Source of the DNA: Pseudomonadota bacterium
GTDB lineage: Bacteria; Pseudomonadota; Gammaproteobacteria; Ga0077536
Reading direction: 5' to 3'
DNA: 64,000 bases
Assembly (NCBI GenBank): GCA_016719885.1
Contig: JADJYF010000001.1
Coordinates: 186,001-250,000, forward strand
How positions within the stretch are numbered: position 1 is the first letter of the stretch; every line of letters begins with the position of its first letter. The notes below the pieces were generated by a model, which searched no databases, was not told the origin of the DNA, and saw only the letters and a program-made list of their open reading frames with translations. Shown here piece after piece: positions 19,673 through 28,854 of the stretch. Made by a program: the position numbers and the translations under genes.

Positions 19673-21050
19673 GACGTCGCGCTCTCTTGGCATGCGACTG
19701 GGCGCCCTGCTGCGCACCAGCGCCTTCCAGTTGACGCTGTTCTATACCGGCCTGTTCACGATGTCGGCGGCGCTGCTGGCGATGTTCTTCTACTGGTCGA
19801 CGATTGGTCTTCTGGTGCGCGAAACCGATGCCACGCTCAAGGCCGAGATCACCGGCCTCGCCGAGCAGTACATCGAACATGGCCTGGAACGCCTGGTGCA
19901 GGTCATCGTGCATCGCATCCGCAACGACCAGTCCGGCGCCATGCTGTACCTGTTCGCGACCCGCGACAACGAGCCGCTGGCCGGCAACCTGCTCGAGTGG
20001 CCGCGTATCGAGGCCGACGTCGATGGCTGGGTGGAATTCACCCATCACCGCGCCGATGGACGCGATGTGCCGGCGCGCGCGCGCGTGTACCTGCTCGGCG
20101 ATGGCCTGCACCTGCTGGTCGGGCGCAACATCGAACAGCTGCGCCAGCTGAAGCAGGTGTTCAATCGCGCGCTCTTGCTCGGCGTCGGGCTGATCTTCGT
20201 GCTGGCCACCGGCGGCGGCCTGTTGATGAGCAGTCGCCTGCTGAAACGCGTCGGCGCCATGACCGCCGCCACCGGCGACATCGTCGCCGGGCAACTCGAC
20301 CGGCGACTGGAGGTGCGCGGTGCGGGCGATGAATTCGACGAACTGGCGTCGCGCGTCAACCTCATGCTCGACCGTTTGCAGGCGTTGCTGGCGACGGTGC
20401 GTCACGTATCGGACAACATCGCCCACGATCTGCGTACGCCGCTGACGCGTCTGCGCAACCGCATCGAGCTCGCCGCGCGCGCCGCGCCCGACGCCCTGCG
20501 CGACGAACTCGAAGCCAGCGTCGACGACGCCGATCAGTTGCTGGCGACCTTCGCCGCGCTGCTGCGCATCGCGCGCATCGAATCGGGCAGCTACGAGGCA
20601 CAGTACGAAGTGCTGGACTTCGGCACGCTCATCAACGATGCCAACGAACTGTATCTCGGCGTGGCGCAGGACAAACAGCTCAGCCTGCAGGCCGAAGTGC
20701 ATGGCCAGCCGCTGGTGCGCGGCGATCGCAATCTCCTGTTCCAGGCGCTGACCAACCTGCTCGACAACGCCATCAAGCATTCACCGGCCGGCGGCGTGGT
20801 GAAGATAGACGTGCGCGGCGAAGCGGGGCAGGTGGTGGTCGACGTGCGCGACAGTGGGCCGGGCATTCCCGTCGAGGAGCATGAACGGGTCACACAGCGT
20901 TTCACGCGGCTCGATCAGAGTCGCACGCTGCCGGGCAGTGGTCTCGGCCTGTCGCTGGTGAAGGCCGTCGCCGAATTGCACAAGGGCAGTTTGAGTTTCA
21001 GCGCCAATGCGCCGGGCTTGTGCGCAACGCTGCGCTTGCCGGCGGCGTGA
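19662..21050 (+). CDS. Membrane sensor histidine kinase
   Basis: 462 residues. Two transmembrane segments (about 22-46 and 170-190) flank a periplasmic sensor region of about 120 residues. HAMP (about 190-243), then a HisKA domain with phospho-acceptor His255 in NIAHDLRTPLTRL, then an ATPase domain with N box (NLLDNAIKHSP), G1 (DSGPGIP) and G2 (GSGLGLSLV). Partner of the response regulator that ends 11 bases inside it. The next genes downstream are on the other strand, so this is a two-gene operon ending in a REP array. Confidence 0.92.
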   Translation: MAVETSRSLGMRLGALLRTSAFQLTLFYTGLFTMSAALLAMFFYWSTIGLLVRETDATLKAEITGLAEQYIEHGLERLVQVIVHRIRNDQSGAMLYLFATRDNEPLAGNLLEWPRIEADVDGWVEFTHHRADGRDVPARARVYLLGDGLHLLVGRNIEQLRQLKQVFNRALLLGVGLIFVLATGGGLLMSSRLLKRVGAMTAATGDIVAGQLDRRLEVRGAGDEFDELASRVNLMLDRLQALLATVRHVSDNIAHDLRTPLTRLRNRIELAARAAPDALRDELEASVDDADQLLATFAALLRIARIESGSYEAQYEVLDFGTLINDANELYLGVAQDKQLSLQAEVHGQPLVRGDRNLLFQALTNLLDNAIKHSPAGGVVKIDVRGEAGQVVVDVRDSGPGIPVEEHERVTQRFTRLDQSRTLPGSGLGLSLVKAVAELHKGSLSFSANAPGLCATLRLPAA

Positions 21051-21094
21051 GTCGGCCTTGGATGTACGAGCGACCAGGAGCGCGGCCATTTTTT

Positions 21095-21200
21095 TGTGGG
21101 GCAGATTTCATTCTGACACCGGTATTGAATGTCAGGCTGAAGCCCGACCCACAACCCATGACGAGCGCGATTCATGTGGGTCAGACTTCAGTCTGACACC
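21095..21200. repeat. REP-like triple array, locus B
   Basis: Three units of the TGTGG type: 21095-21120 (imperfect stem), 21130-21154 (inverted, GTCAGGC/GTCGGGC arms) and 21175-21200 (stem GTCAGAC, loop TTCA, GTCTGAC, perfect). Lies between the convergent histidine-kinase and opgH genes; no classical terminator is present there. Confidence 0.85.
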
Positions 21201-21207
21201 GCCCATC

Positions 21208-23676
21208 TCAGTACCTGAACTTCCCCAGGCGCCTGCGCAGGCTGCGCAGCGTATTCGGCGAGGCCAGCGCCGCCGCCTGCAGCTTGCCGTCGAGCAAGGT
21301 CGGCAAGGCTTCCATCTGTCGTATGGCCTTGGCGCGGTCGTTGGCGGCCGACATCGATTCGGTGACCACCGCCGGCGGGTTCTGTTCGATCAGGGCGAGA
21401 TGCAAGAGGCCGAGGCGGTGATCGGTGATGATGGTCTCGAGCGCGGGTTGCGACAGCGGTACCGCCAGGCTCTCGAGTTCGGCGCGGTTGGCGGCCACCG
21501 CCGGGATGATCGGCGGCGGTTCGTTTTCGTCGGGCGTGACCAGCATGCCGCGCTCGCGCAGCCACAGGCCGAGCGAAGGTCGCGAACTCCACACCGACAG
21601 CGGCGCGGCGAACACCATGCTGAGCAAGGCCGGCGACATCCACAGCAAGAGGCCGGGATACACCGCGTAGGCGGCGGTCGCCAGTACCACGCCGGTGATG
21701 ATGTGATGGTGATGGCGCTGCCAGGCTTCGCGCCACGGCGTGCCGACATCGTCACGCGACTGCGTGTTCCAGCCGCTGTCGCCGCCGGCGAACACGTTGA
21801 ACACGAAGCGCGACTGGAACAGCATGTGCAGCGGCGCCAGCAGGGCCGACACCAGGGTCTCGGTGAGCACGCTGCCGAGCGTGCGCAGGCGGCCGCCGAA
21901 GCGCCGCGCGAGATCCTTGTCGAAGCACACCGCCAGCCAGCCGAAGAATTTCGGCGCGAGCAGAAAGCCCATGGTCCAGCCGAACACCTGCGCCGCGAGC
22001 TCCGGATCGATGATGTGCCACACCGGGTAGGGCGTACGGTCGGGAAAGAAATACACCGGCAGTTCGAAACGCGTTTCCAGCGCGGCCGCGATGCCGACCA
22101 GGATGAAGCTGAACCACAGCGGCGAGGCGAGGTAGGCCATGATGCCGGTCAACAGGTGCAGGCGACTGGCGGGATTGAGGCCCTTGGCGCCGATGATTTT
22201 CATGTGCTGCAGGTTGCCCTGGCACCAGCGCCGGTCGCGCAGCGCGTGATCGATCATCGACGGCGGCGCTTCCTCGAAGCTGCCGTCGTCGTCGGGCAAT
22301 AGGTACACGCGCCAGCCGGCGCGCCGCATCAAGGCCGCTTCCACGAAGTCGTGACTCAAGACCAGGCCGCCGAAAGGCGGGCCGCCGGGCAGATGAGGCA
22401 GACCCGCGTGGCCGGCGAAGGCCGACAGGCGAATGATGGCGTTGTGGCCCCAGTAGTTGCCGTCGCCGAGATACCACCAGGCGAGACCCGCGGCCAGCAC
22501 CGGCCCGTAGCACGAGCCGGCGAACTGGTGGGTGCGCGCGAACAGCGTATTGCGATTGACCAGGCGCGGAATGGTTTGAATGATGCCGGCGTGCGGGTTG
22601 GACTGCATGAGACGCGCGAGGCGGATCACGGTGTCGCCGCACATCACGCTGTCGGCATCGAACACCAGCATCTGCTGGTAATGTCCGCCCCAGCGCCGAC
22701 AGAACTCGGCGAGGTTGCCGGCCTTGCGCGCGGTGTTCTCGTAGCGACGGCGGTAGAAGAAGCGGCCATTGGCGCCGAGCCGGCGGCGGCTCAAGTCCCA
22801 GGCCAGTTCCTCGGCGATCCAGGCGTTGGTGTCGGTGCTGTCGGACAGCACGAAGAAATCGAAATTGTTGATCTCGCCCGCCGCTTCGATTTCACGGTAG
22901 ATGCATTCGAGGGCGCCGAACACGCGCTGCGGCGATTCGTTGTAGACCGGCATGATGATGGCGGTGCGGGTGGTGAGCGTGCTCGCCGCCGGCAGCAGGC
23001 CGGTGGTGAGTGCCGGCGCACCGCGCCACATCGCGATGAGGCCGGCGAGGCCGGTCCAGAATGACATCGCTATCCACACGAAGTTGGCGGTGAACAACAC
23101 CATCAACACGATTTCGATGACCGAGATGCCGCCCGGCGTGAACACGCGGCCGAGTTCGTAACAGCCGAGACCGGTGGTGCCGAGCGTCAGCACCGCCAGC
23201 AGCAGGCGCCGTCGCCAGCGTGGCTCGCTCAAGGGCGCGGGCGGCGCGGCGTGGCCGTCGGCCTCGTGCCATTCGGTCAGCGACTGCGGCGGCATGGCGA
23301 GCGGCGCCGGCGGCGGCAACGACAAGGGCAGGGCCTGCATGAAGGCCGCCTCGAAGGCGCGCGAGGGCGTGGCCAGCAGCAGTTGATCCGGCCAGTGCTT
23401 GCCGATCTCCAGCGTCAGCAGCGCCACGCGCGGCGCGGCCGAGTAGGGATGCACGGTGATGCCGGTGCGCGCCACCATCGCCGCCAGCCAGTGGCGGATG
23501 CGATCGTCGATGAGCTTCAGCGCCTGGGTGGGCGCGCAGTCGGGTGGAATGTCGGCCAGCAGCGTGTGGGCCCTGGCCGTCGCCGCGTCGGGCGAGTAGG
23601 CGAGCCCCGCCAGGTATCGCGCCACCACACGCTCGAGATGGGAAGGGGCGGTGATGGTCTCCAGGGCGTCATCCAC
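21208..23676 (-). CDS. opgH: Glucans biosynthesis glucosyltransferase H
   Basis: 822 residues, as expected for OpgH/MdoH. Inner-membrane family 2 glycosyltransferase that polymerises UDP-glucose into the osmoregulated periplasmic glucan backbone. Visible motifs: IIMPVYNES, FDADSVM, SHDFVEAALMRRAG and RDRRWCQGNLQH (the Q/RxxRW-type site), with multiple membrane segments before (about 155-215) and after (about 510-700) the catalytic domain. The start is GTG at 23676, lying 24 bases after the opgG stop; no strong ribosome site is seen, suggesting translational coupling. Confidence 0.93.
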   Translation of the reverse strand: MDDALETITAPSHLERVVARYLAGLAYSPDAATARAHTLLADIPPDCAPTQALKLIDDRIRHWLAAMVARTGITVHPYSAAPRVALLTLEIGKHWPDQLLLATPSRAFEAAFMQALPLSLPPPAPLAMPPQSLTEWHEADGHAAPPAPLSEPRWRRRLLLAVLTLGTTGLGCYELGRVFTPGGISVIEIVLMVLFTANFVWIAMSFWTGLAGLIAMWRGAPALTTGLLPAASTLTTRTAIIMPVYNESPQRVFGALECIYREIEAAGEINNFDFFVLSDSTDTNAWIAEELAWDLSRRRLGANGRFFYRRRYENTARKAGNLAEFCRRWGGHYQQMLVFDADSVMCGDTVIRLARLMQSNPHAGIIQTIPRLVNRNTLFARTHQFAGSCYGPVLAAGLAWWYLGDGNYWGHNAIIRLSAFAGHAGLPHLPGGPPFGGLVLSHDFVEAALMRRAGWRVYLLPDDDGSFEEAPPSMIDHALRDRRWCQGNLQHMKIIGAKGLNPASRLHLLTGIMAYLASPLWFSFILVGIAAALETRFELPVYFFPDRTPYPVWHIIDPELAAQVFGWTMGFLLAPKFFGWLAVCFDKDLARRFGGRLRTLGSVLTETLVSALLAPLHMLFQSRFVFNVFAGGDSGWNTQSRDDVGTPWREAWQRHHHHIITGVVLATAAYAVYPGLLLWMSPALLSMVFAAPLSVWSSRPSLGLWLRERGMLVTPDENEPPPIIPAVAANRAELESLAVPLSQPALETIITDHRLGLLHLALIEQNPPAVVTESMSAANDRAKAIRQMEALPTLLDGKLQAAALASPNTLRSLRRRLGKFRY

Positions 23677-23700
23677 CGCGGCGGACCGCCGGCGGCGCCA

Positions 23701-25254
23701 TCAACTCGACCACTGGTAGCTCCAGGTCTCACTGATGGCGTTTTCGCCCACCTTGAGAAAGCAGCGCAGTTCCGACGGCTCCTCGTCGGTGACCGACAGA
23801 TCGAAAGCCACGCGCCAACCGCCGCTCACGTCGTTGAAGTGGGTCAACACGTTGAGCACCGCGCCGCGCGATGCCGACACGATGGCTTCGGGTTGTGCGT
23901 CCACCGGCTTGGGCAGCGTAGCGCCAACGAAATCGAGCACGATGTGGGTGCTGCCGTCCTCGGCGGCGCTGCGCCCGATACGCGTGGCCACCACCTGCGC
24001 GGGGCGCGGTTCGACGCCGGACGGCGCATCGGCGCACCAGTGCAGTCGATAGGTGAACTGCCATTCGCGCTTTTCCAGCAAGGGTTCCTCGGGGCGCCAG
24101 AACGCCACCAGGTTGTCGTTGCTCTCCCTGTCGGTCGGGATCTCGATCAGCATCACCGCGCCCGGACCCCAGTCACCGACCGGCTCCACCCACACGCTGG
24201 GGCGCAGCTCGTAACGCGCGTCGAGATCCTGGAAGTTGGCGAAGTTGCGATCACGCTGCATGAGGCCGAAGCCCTTGGGATTGTGATCGACGAAGGACGA
24301 AATGCGCAGGCGCTCGGGATTGACCACCGGCCGCCACAGCCACTCGCCCGCGCCGGTCAGCACCATCAGGCCATCGGAGTCGTGCACCGCAGGTCGGAAA
24401 TCATCGACGCCGACGCGATCGTTGGCGGCGAAGAAGAACATGCTGGTCAGCGGCGCGAGACCGACGGTTGTCATGGTGGTGCGCGGATAGAGCGTCATGT
24501 TGACGTCGACGATGGTGTCGACGCCGGGGCGCACGGTGAAGGTATAGGCGCCGCTCAGGCTCGGGCCGTCGAGCAGGGCGTGGATCACGATGCTGTGATT
24601 GTCGGCCGGCCGCTCGATGTAGAACTCGCGGAATATCGGGAACTCTTCGTTGTCATTGGTGGCGGTGCCGACCGCGATGCCGCGTGCCGACATGCCATAG
24701 CGCATGCCGCGCCCGAGCGCACGGAAATAACTGGCGCCGAGGAACGAGATCAGCTCATCGAGATAGTCCGGCGTGTTGAGCGCGGTATGCACGCGAAAGC
24801 CCGCGTAGCCCAAGGTTTCCGGCAGCGGATCGGGGCCGAGATCGGTATCGCCGTATTCGAACAGCGCCGGCGAGTACTGGATCTCGCTGGCGTCGCCGTC
24901 GACCACCGCGAACACCCGCACCGGATGGTTATAGTAAGAGCCGAGATGGAAGAACTGCGCGGTGAACTTGCCCTGGTCGGCCCACAGCGCCTGCGCCGGC
25001 AGGAAATGAATCTGGCGATACTGCTCGACCGACATGTCGGCCAGCACTTCGGGCAGCTTGGTGTCCGGCGCGCGGAACTCGTGGGTCGACAGGATGCGCG
25101 CGCGTTCACGCAGGCGTTCGACGGAAAACGGATGGCCGGCGCGGGTCGCGGGTTCGGCCCACGGACGCTCGCGATCGCTGCAGAATACCGCCAGGCCGCT
25201 GGCCAGCATGAGGCGCAGCGCGTGACGACGCGAGAAGTGCAGTTGGTCAGTCAT
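23701..25254 (-). CDS. opgG: Glucan biosynthesis protein OpgG/OpgD family
   Basis: 517 residues of the periplasmic MdoG family that branches or modifies the glucan made by OpgH. Markers: DQGKFTAQFFHLG, SYFRALGRGMRYG, GVDTIVDVNMTLYPR, FADVE-type interior and a C-terminal QWSS. The leader SRRHALRLMLASG has a twin-arginine-like SRR followed by a hydrophobic stretch, so export is probably by Tat, as for E. coli OpgD rather than Sec-dependent OpgG. Start ATG 25254 chosen at the signal peptide, not at 25302. First gene of the opgG-opgH operon. Confidence 0.9.
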   Translation of the reverse strand: MTDQLHFSRRHALRLMLASGLAVFCSDRERPWAEPATRAGHPFSVERLRERARILSTHEFRAPDTKLPEVLADMSVEQYRQIHFLPAQALWADQGKFTAQFFHLGSYYNHPVRVFAVVDGDASEIQYSPALFEYGDTDLGPDPLPETLGYAGFRVHTALNTPDYLDELISFLGASYFRALGRGMRYGMSARGIAVGTATNDNEEFPIFREFYIERPADNHSIVIHALLDGPSLSGAYTFTVRPGVDTIVDVNMTLYPRTTMTTVGLAPLTSMFFFAANDRVGVDDFRPAVHDSDGLMVLTGAGEWLWRPVVNPERLRISSFVDHNPKGFGLMQRDRNFANFQDLDARYELRPSVWVEPVGDWGPGAVMLIEIPTDRESNDNLVAFWRPEEPLLEKREWQFTYRLHWCADAPSGVEPRPAQVVATRIGRSAAEDGSTHIVLDFVGATLPKPVDAQPEAIVSASRGAVLNVLTHFNDVSGGWRVAFDLSVTDEEPSELRCFLKVGENAISETWSYQWSS

Positions 25255-25311
25255 GAAGCCGAATGGAACAGGGTGTGTGAAGCGCGTTTTGCGTCGCAAC
25301 AATGACCTTTT

Positions 25312-25590
25312 GTGCCGTCATCCGTCAAGGCCCGAGCATTGAAAAATTTCCGCGTCGAGATTGCAACGATACTCATGCTGTCGATGAGCGCCTATCTGCT
25401 CCACGTCAGTTTGCAGGCATCACTGCGTGATGACGACACAGCGTTGCCGGCCGCATCAGCGCAGGTGTCGGCGATGCCCGTCAGGAGCGTGGCGGCGCCG
25501 GTCAACGGCGCGGCGCATGGCGTCGCCACAGGTAGACCATGCCGGCGCCCGCCAGGCCGCCGAGATGGGCGAAATGCGCCACGCCGTTGA
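25312..25590 (+). CDS. Possible small membrane-anchored protein
   Basis: A 92-codon frame with a GTG start. Residues about 15-33 (IATILMLSMSAYLLHVSLQ) would form one membrane segment after a basic start, followed by a polar Ala/Val-rich tail. The end overlaps the rhomboid gene on the opposite strand by 89 bases and is Arg/Pro-rich there, so only the first part looks protein-like. I recognise no family. It fills the 247-base gap between opgG and the rhomboid gene; it may equally be the untranslated opgG leader. Confidence 0.25.
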   Translation: MPSSVKARALKNFRVEIATILMLSMSAYLLHVSLQASLRDDDTALPAASAQVSAMPVRSVAAPVNGAAHGVATGRPCRRPPGRRDGRNAPRR

Positions 25591-26104
25591 CGCTGCCGGT
25601 CACGCCCAGCAGCAGTTCGATGGCGGCATAGAGCGCGACGAACACGCGTGCCGGCAGCGGGATGGGCGGAATCAACAGCACGATGCGCCGCTCGGGAAAC
25701 AGCAGCGCGAAGGTCAGCAACAGGCCGAACACGCCGGCCGAGGCGCCGACCACCGGCGCGTTACTGTGGGTGATGGCGGCACCCACCACGATCTGCGCGA
25801 GAGCGCCGGTCACCACGCTGGTGAAATAGGCCTGCGCCATGCCGCGTGCGCCCCAGCGGTATTCGACCGCCGGCCCGAACATCCACAGCGCGAACATGTT
25901 CAAGGCGAGATGGGTGAGACCGCCGTGCAGGAAGCTGTAGCTCACCAACTGCCACAGCGTCGCCAGTGTCGGCGAGCCGCCCGCCAGCCAGTCGCTGGGC
26001 CACAGCGCGAACCAGGCGAACATGCCCTGACCCAGCACCATCTGCAGCACGAAGGCGCCGATGTTGATTTGCAGCAGGGTGCGTGTGAACACGGGTATGG
26101 TCAT
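25502..26104 (-). CDS. Rhomboid-family intramembrane serine protease
   Basis: 200 residues, about six membrane helices. Catalytic Ser122 in GASAG and His180 in HFAHLGG form the dyad; HGGLTHLALNM in helix 2 is the typical rhomboid HxxxN-like segment. Cleaves transmembrane substrates in the inner membrane; targets unknown. ATG 26104 starts directly before the first helix. Ends 70 bases downstream of the glycosyltransferase-like gene stop on the same strand, so cotranscription is possible. Confidence 0.92.
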   Translation of the reverse strand: MTIPVFTRTLLQINIGAFVLQMVLGQGMFAWFALWPSDWLAGGSPTLATLWQLVSYSFLHGGLTHLALNMFALWMFGPAVEYRWGARGMAQAYFTSVVTGALAQIVVGAAITHSNAPVVGASAGVFGLLLTFALLFPERRIVLLIPPIPLPARVFVALYAAIELLLGVTGSVNGVAHFAHLGGLAGAGMVYLWRRHAPRR

Positions 26105-26174
26105 GGGCTTGTCGTCGTTGCTCGAAGGATGTCAGGACCGCAGGAGGAGCATGTGGTTGCGCGCCGCCGCGCAA

Positions 26175-27707
26175 TCAAGGCGCGCGCGGCGCAGGTTTCA
26201 GTCGCGCCAGCATCGCCGCGGGTTGCTCGGCCATGAGCGGGTTGCGATAGACCGCCAGCACCTCCAGCCACGGCTGCAGGCGCCGGTAGGGATAGTAGTA
26301 CTGCGGAAAGCTCGGGCTCGCGCCCATCATCATGAAAAGGTACTGGCAGCGCCCCGCCGCGAGCCGCGCGCGCGTGGCATCGTCGTCGAGCCCGAAGGGC
26401 GGATAGCCATCCACCCGGCGACCGCTGTAGAGCGCCACCACCGACGGCTTGGTGGCGAGCAGGCAGGCATCGGCCGGAACATCGCGACGCCGGCCGATGG
26501 CGCTCAGCGCCTCGGTGATGGCGCGCTGGTAAGCGAGGGTCGGAAAGGCGCTGGCGGGATCGGGCTCGAACCAGGCGCTGCTGCGCGTGTAGGGCCGCAG
26601 GCCGGGATCGGCCGGCGGCGTCGCCAGCCGTTCCGCGACCAGCAGTGCGAACGGCGCAATGGCGGCCAGGCACAGCAGCAGCGGCACGGCCGCCGCCACG
26701 CGCGCATCGAGCCATGGCGCCAGCGCACGCATGCCGAGTACGGCATAGACCAGCGCGAACGGCAACAAGGGATAGCACATGCGTTCGTACTCGGCCGGGT
26801 AGGGCCAGATCACCATGAGCACGAGGTAGGCCAGCACCGACAGCGCATCGAAGGCCGCGCCACGCAGACGCATGACGAGGCCCGCCAGGCCGAGGCCGGC
26901 GAGCGCCGCCGGCAGCGCGCGCAGGAAGCCGGCCTGGCTGACATCGCCGAACACGCCCAGCCACGCCGCCGGTACCGCGGCGAGGTTCTCGAGCAGGCGC
27001 GCCTGCGGGCCATGGCGTTGATAGAGCTCGACGAGCGCATGCAGGTAGCGCGCGTTGCCGCCATGGGTGAGGGCGAGGTACAGCACCGGTGCCAGCGTCA
27101 AGGCTGCCAGCCACGCGGCGCGCGGCGGTCGTTTGACCAGGAGCCACAGCCACAGGCTGGCCACCAGCGTCATGCCGAAGCTGCGCGTCATGTAGGCGGC
27201 GCCGACCGCCACGGCGGCCCACGTCAACGCGCGCGGCGTGGCCGGCGTGTTTGCCAGCAACAGCGCGGCGCAGAGCCAGCACAGGAGGTACAGGTGCTCG
27301 CTGTGCAGTTCCAGGCCTTCGAGCAGCACGATGCGCGTGCCGGCGCACAGCGCAACGACCGCCCATGCTTCGCCGCGCGTGAGCGTCGCGGCGCGTGCCA
27401 GGGCATAGACAGCCGCGCCCGCCAGCATGATGACTAGCGAGGTGACGAGATGCGCGGCCGCCAGCGAGGTGCCGCCGCCGGTCATGGCCAGCAGCCAGGG
27501 ATAGAGCGGCGGGTAGACGCTCTGCGCGGCAAACTGCGCCGCCGCCGCGTGGGCGACGCCATAGGGTGAGTAATGATTGGCGGTCAGGAAATAGACCGCG
27601 TTGTCACCGCCGAAATCGGCAAGCAAGGTGCCGCTGCCGGCCCACCACAGCGTGAACAGCATCATGAGGGCGGACAGTCCGCCGAGCAGCAGTCGGGAAA
27701 CGCGCAA
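26175..27707 (-). CDS. Polytopic membrane protein, ArnT/PMT-like glycosyltransferase (GT-C)
   Basis: About 510 residues with roughly ten hydrophobic helices (residues 5-390 of this reading) and a soluble C-terminal region of about 120 residues ending PYRRLQPWLEV. An early FGGDNAVYF acidic loop after helix 1 matches the DE/DD-type loop of GT-C enzymes, which use lipid-linked sugars in the periplasmic face of the membrane. Donor and acceptor are unknown. The start is uncertain: TTG 27707 just before the first helix is chosen; the frame is open to 27914 but the added residues look non-coding. An ATG at 27668 would cut into helix 1. Confidence 0.65.
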   Translation of the reverse strand: MRVSRLLLGGLSALMMLFTLWWAGSGTLLADFGGDNAVYFLTANHYSPYGVAHAAAAQFAAQSVYPPLYPWLLAMTGGGTSLAAAHLVTSLVIMLAGAAVYALARAATLTRGEAWAVVALCAGTRIVLLEGLELHSEHLYLLCWLCAALLLANTPATPRALTWAAVAVGAAYMTRSFGMTLVASLWLWLLVKRPPRAAWLAALTLAPVLYLALTHGGNARYLHALVELYQRHGPQARLLENLAAVPAAWLGVFGDVSQAGFLRALPAALAGLGLAGLVMRLRGAAFDALSVLAYLVLMVIWPYPAEYERMCYPLLPFALVYAVLGMRALAPWLDARVAAAVPLLLCLAAIAPFALLVAERLATPPADPGLRPYTRSSAWFEPDPASAFPTLAYQRAITEALSAIGRRRDVPADACLLATKPSVVALYSGRRVDGYPPFGLDDDATRARLAAGRCQYLFMMMGASPSFPQYYYPYRRLQPWLEVLAVYRNPLMAEQPAAMLARLKPAPRAP

Positions 27708-27912
27708 TGATGATGCCGGCGCGGGCCAGGCCTCCTGTCGATAGGGCGATGCGCGAAGCGCGGGGCCCGCGTGCGCGGTCAGTATAGCGGCACGCCGCGC
27801 GCCCTCGCATTGCCCGCCGCCCCGCTGCTTGCCAGTGGCACGGCAGCGGGTACTATCCATGACCCGCGCGCGGCGCGACACATCGTACCCATCAACAGCG
27901 AGGACCTCAGCC

Positions 27913-28854
27913 ATGCGACTCGGCTATCTCGGTATCGGACTCATGGGCGCACCGATGGTGGAAAACCTCCTGGCCGACGGCCACGAGGTGACGGTGTGGA
28001 ATCGCTCGCCGGACAAGACCGAGGCCTTGCTGGCCAAGGGCGCGAAGCACGCGGCGCGCGCCGCCGACGCCGCCGCGGACGGCGTGATCCTGAGCTGCCT
28101 TGCCGACGACGCGGCGCTCGACGCGGTGTTCGCCGACGGCAGCGTGCTGCGCGCGCTCGGGCAGGGCGGCGTGCATGTTTCCATCAGCACCATCTCCGCC
28201 GCCTGCGCCACGCGCCTCGCCGCGGCCCATGCCGCCGCCGGCGTGCATTACGTCGCGGCGCCGATCATCGGCCGGCCCGACGCGGTGCGTGCACGCGTGC
28301 CGTCCTTTCTCACCGCCGGCGACCTCGAGGCCAAGCAGCGCGTGGCGCCGGTGCTGGAGAAGCTGTCACGCCGCATCTTTGATTTCGGCGCCACGCCGAG
28401 CGCGGCCAACGTCGCCAAGATCAATTTCAACTTCATGATTGCCACCACCATCGAAGCCCTGTCGGAAAGCTTCGCGGTGGTCGAAAAGCACGGTATCGAC
28501 GCGCGGCAGTTCTACGAGATGGTGATAGGCACCGCCTTCGGCTGCCCGATCTTCGAGAACTACGGGCGCCAGCTGAGCCAGCATGGCTGGGACAAGGTCG
28601 GCTTCAAGCTCGCGCTCGGCCTCAAGGACGTGCGCCTCGCCCAGGCCACCGCCGCCGACGTCGGTGCGCGCATGCGTCTCGGCGAACTGCTCGAGGCGCG
28701 CTTCAGCGAGGCGCTGGCCCATGGTCATGGCGACAAGGACTGGACTGCCATCGCGCTCGAGGTGCGCAAGGAAGCCGGCTTGGTGCCCTCGGCGACAATG
28801 GATAACAGTGAGGCGCCGGCCGGCGCCGCCAATCAAGCAACGAGGCACGCGTGA
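27913..28854 (+). CDS. NAD(P)-dependent beta-hydroxyacid dehydrogenase-like oxidoreductase
   Basis: 313 residues of the 3-hydroxyisobutyrate dehydrogenase / GLYR1 group: N-terminal GIGLMGAPM and VWNRSPDK, substrate motif GVHYVAAPIIGRP, and the catalytic lysine in NVAKINFNFM. A short-chain hydroxyacid or semialdehyde is the expected substrate. Start ATG 27913 is at the Rossmann strand; upstream in-frame codons to 27829 are not family-like. The stop TGA shares its A with the ATG of the DUF2461 gene (TGATG), implying coupled translation. Confidence 0.87.
   Translation: MRLGYLGIGLMGAPMVENLLADGHEVTVWNRSPDKTEALLAKGAKHAARAADAAADGVILSCLADDAALDAVFADGSVLRALGQGGVHVSISTISAACATRLAAAHAAAGVHYVAAPIIGRPDAVRARVPSFLTAGDLEAKQRVAPVLEKLSRRIFDFGATPSAANVAKINFNFMIATTIEALSESFAVVEKHGIDARQFYEMVIGTAFGCPIFENYGRQLSQHGWDKVGFKLALGLKDVRLAQATAADVGARMRLGELLEARFSEALAHGHGDKDWTAIALEVRKEAGLVPSATMDNSEAPAGAANQATRHA

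Noticed and set aside
27708..27914. N-terminal extension of the GT-C-like membrane protein
   Set aside because: Arg/Ala-rich residues without pattern, in what looks like the divergent promoter region.
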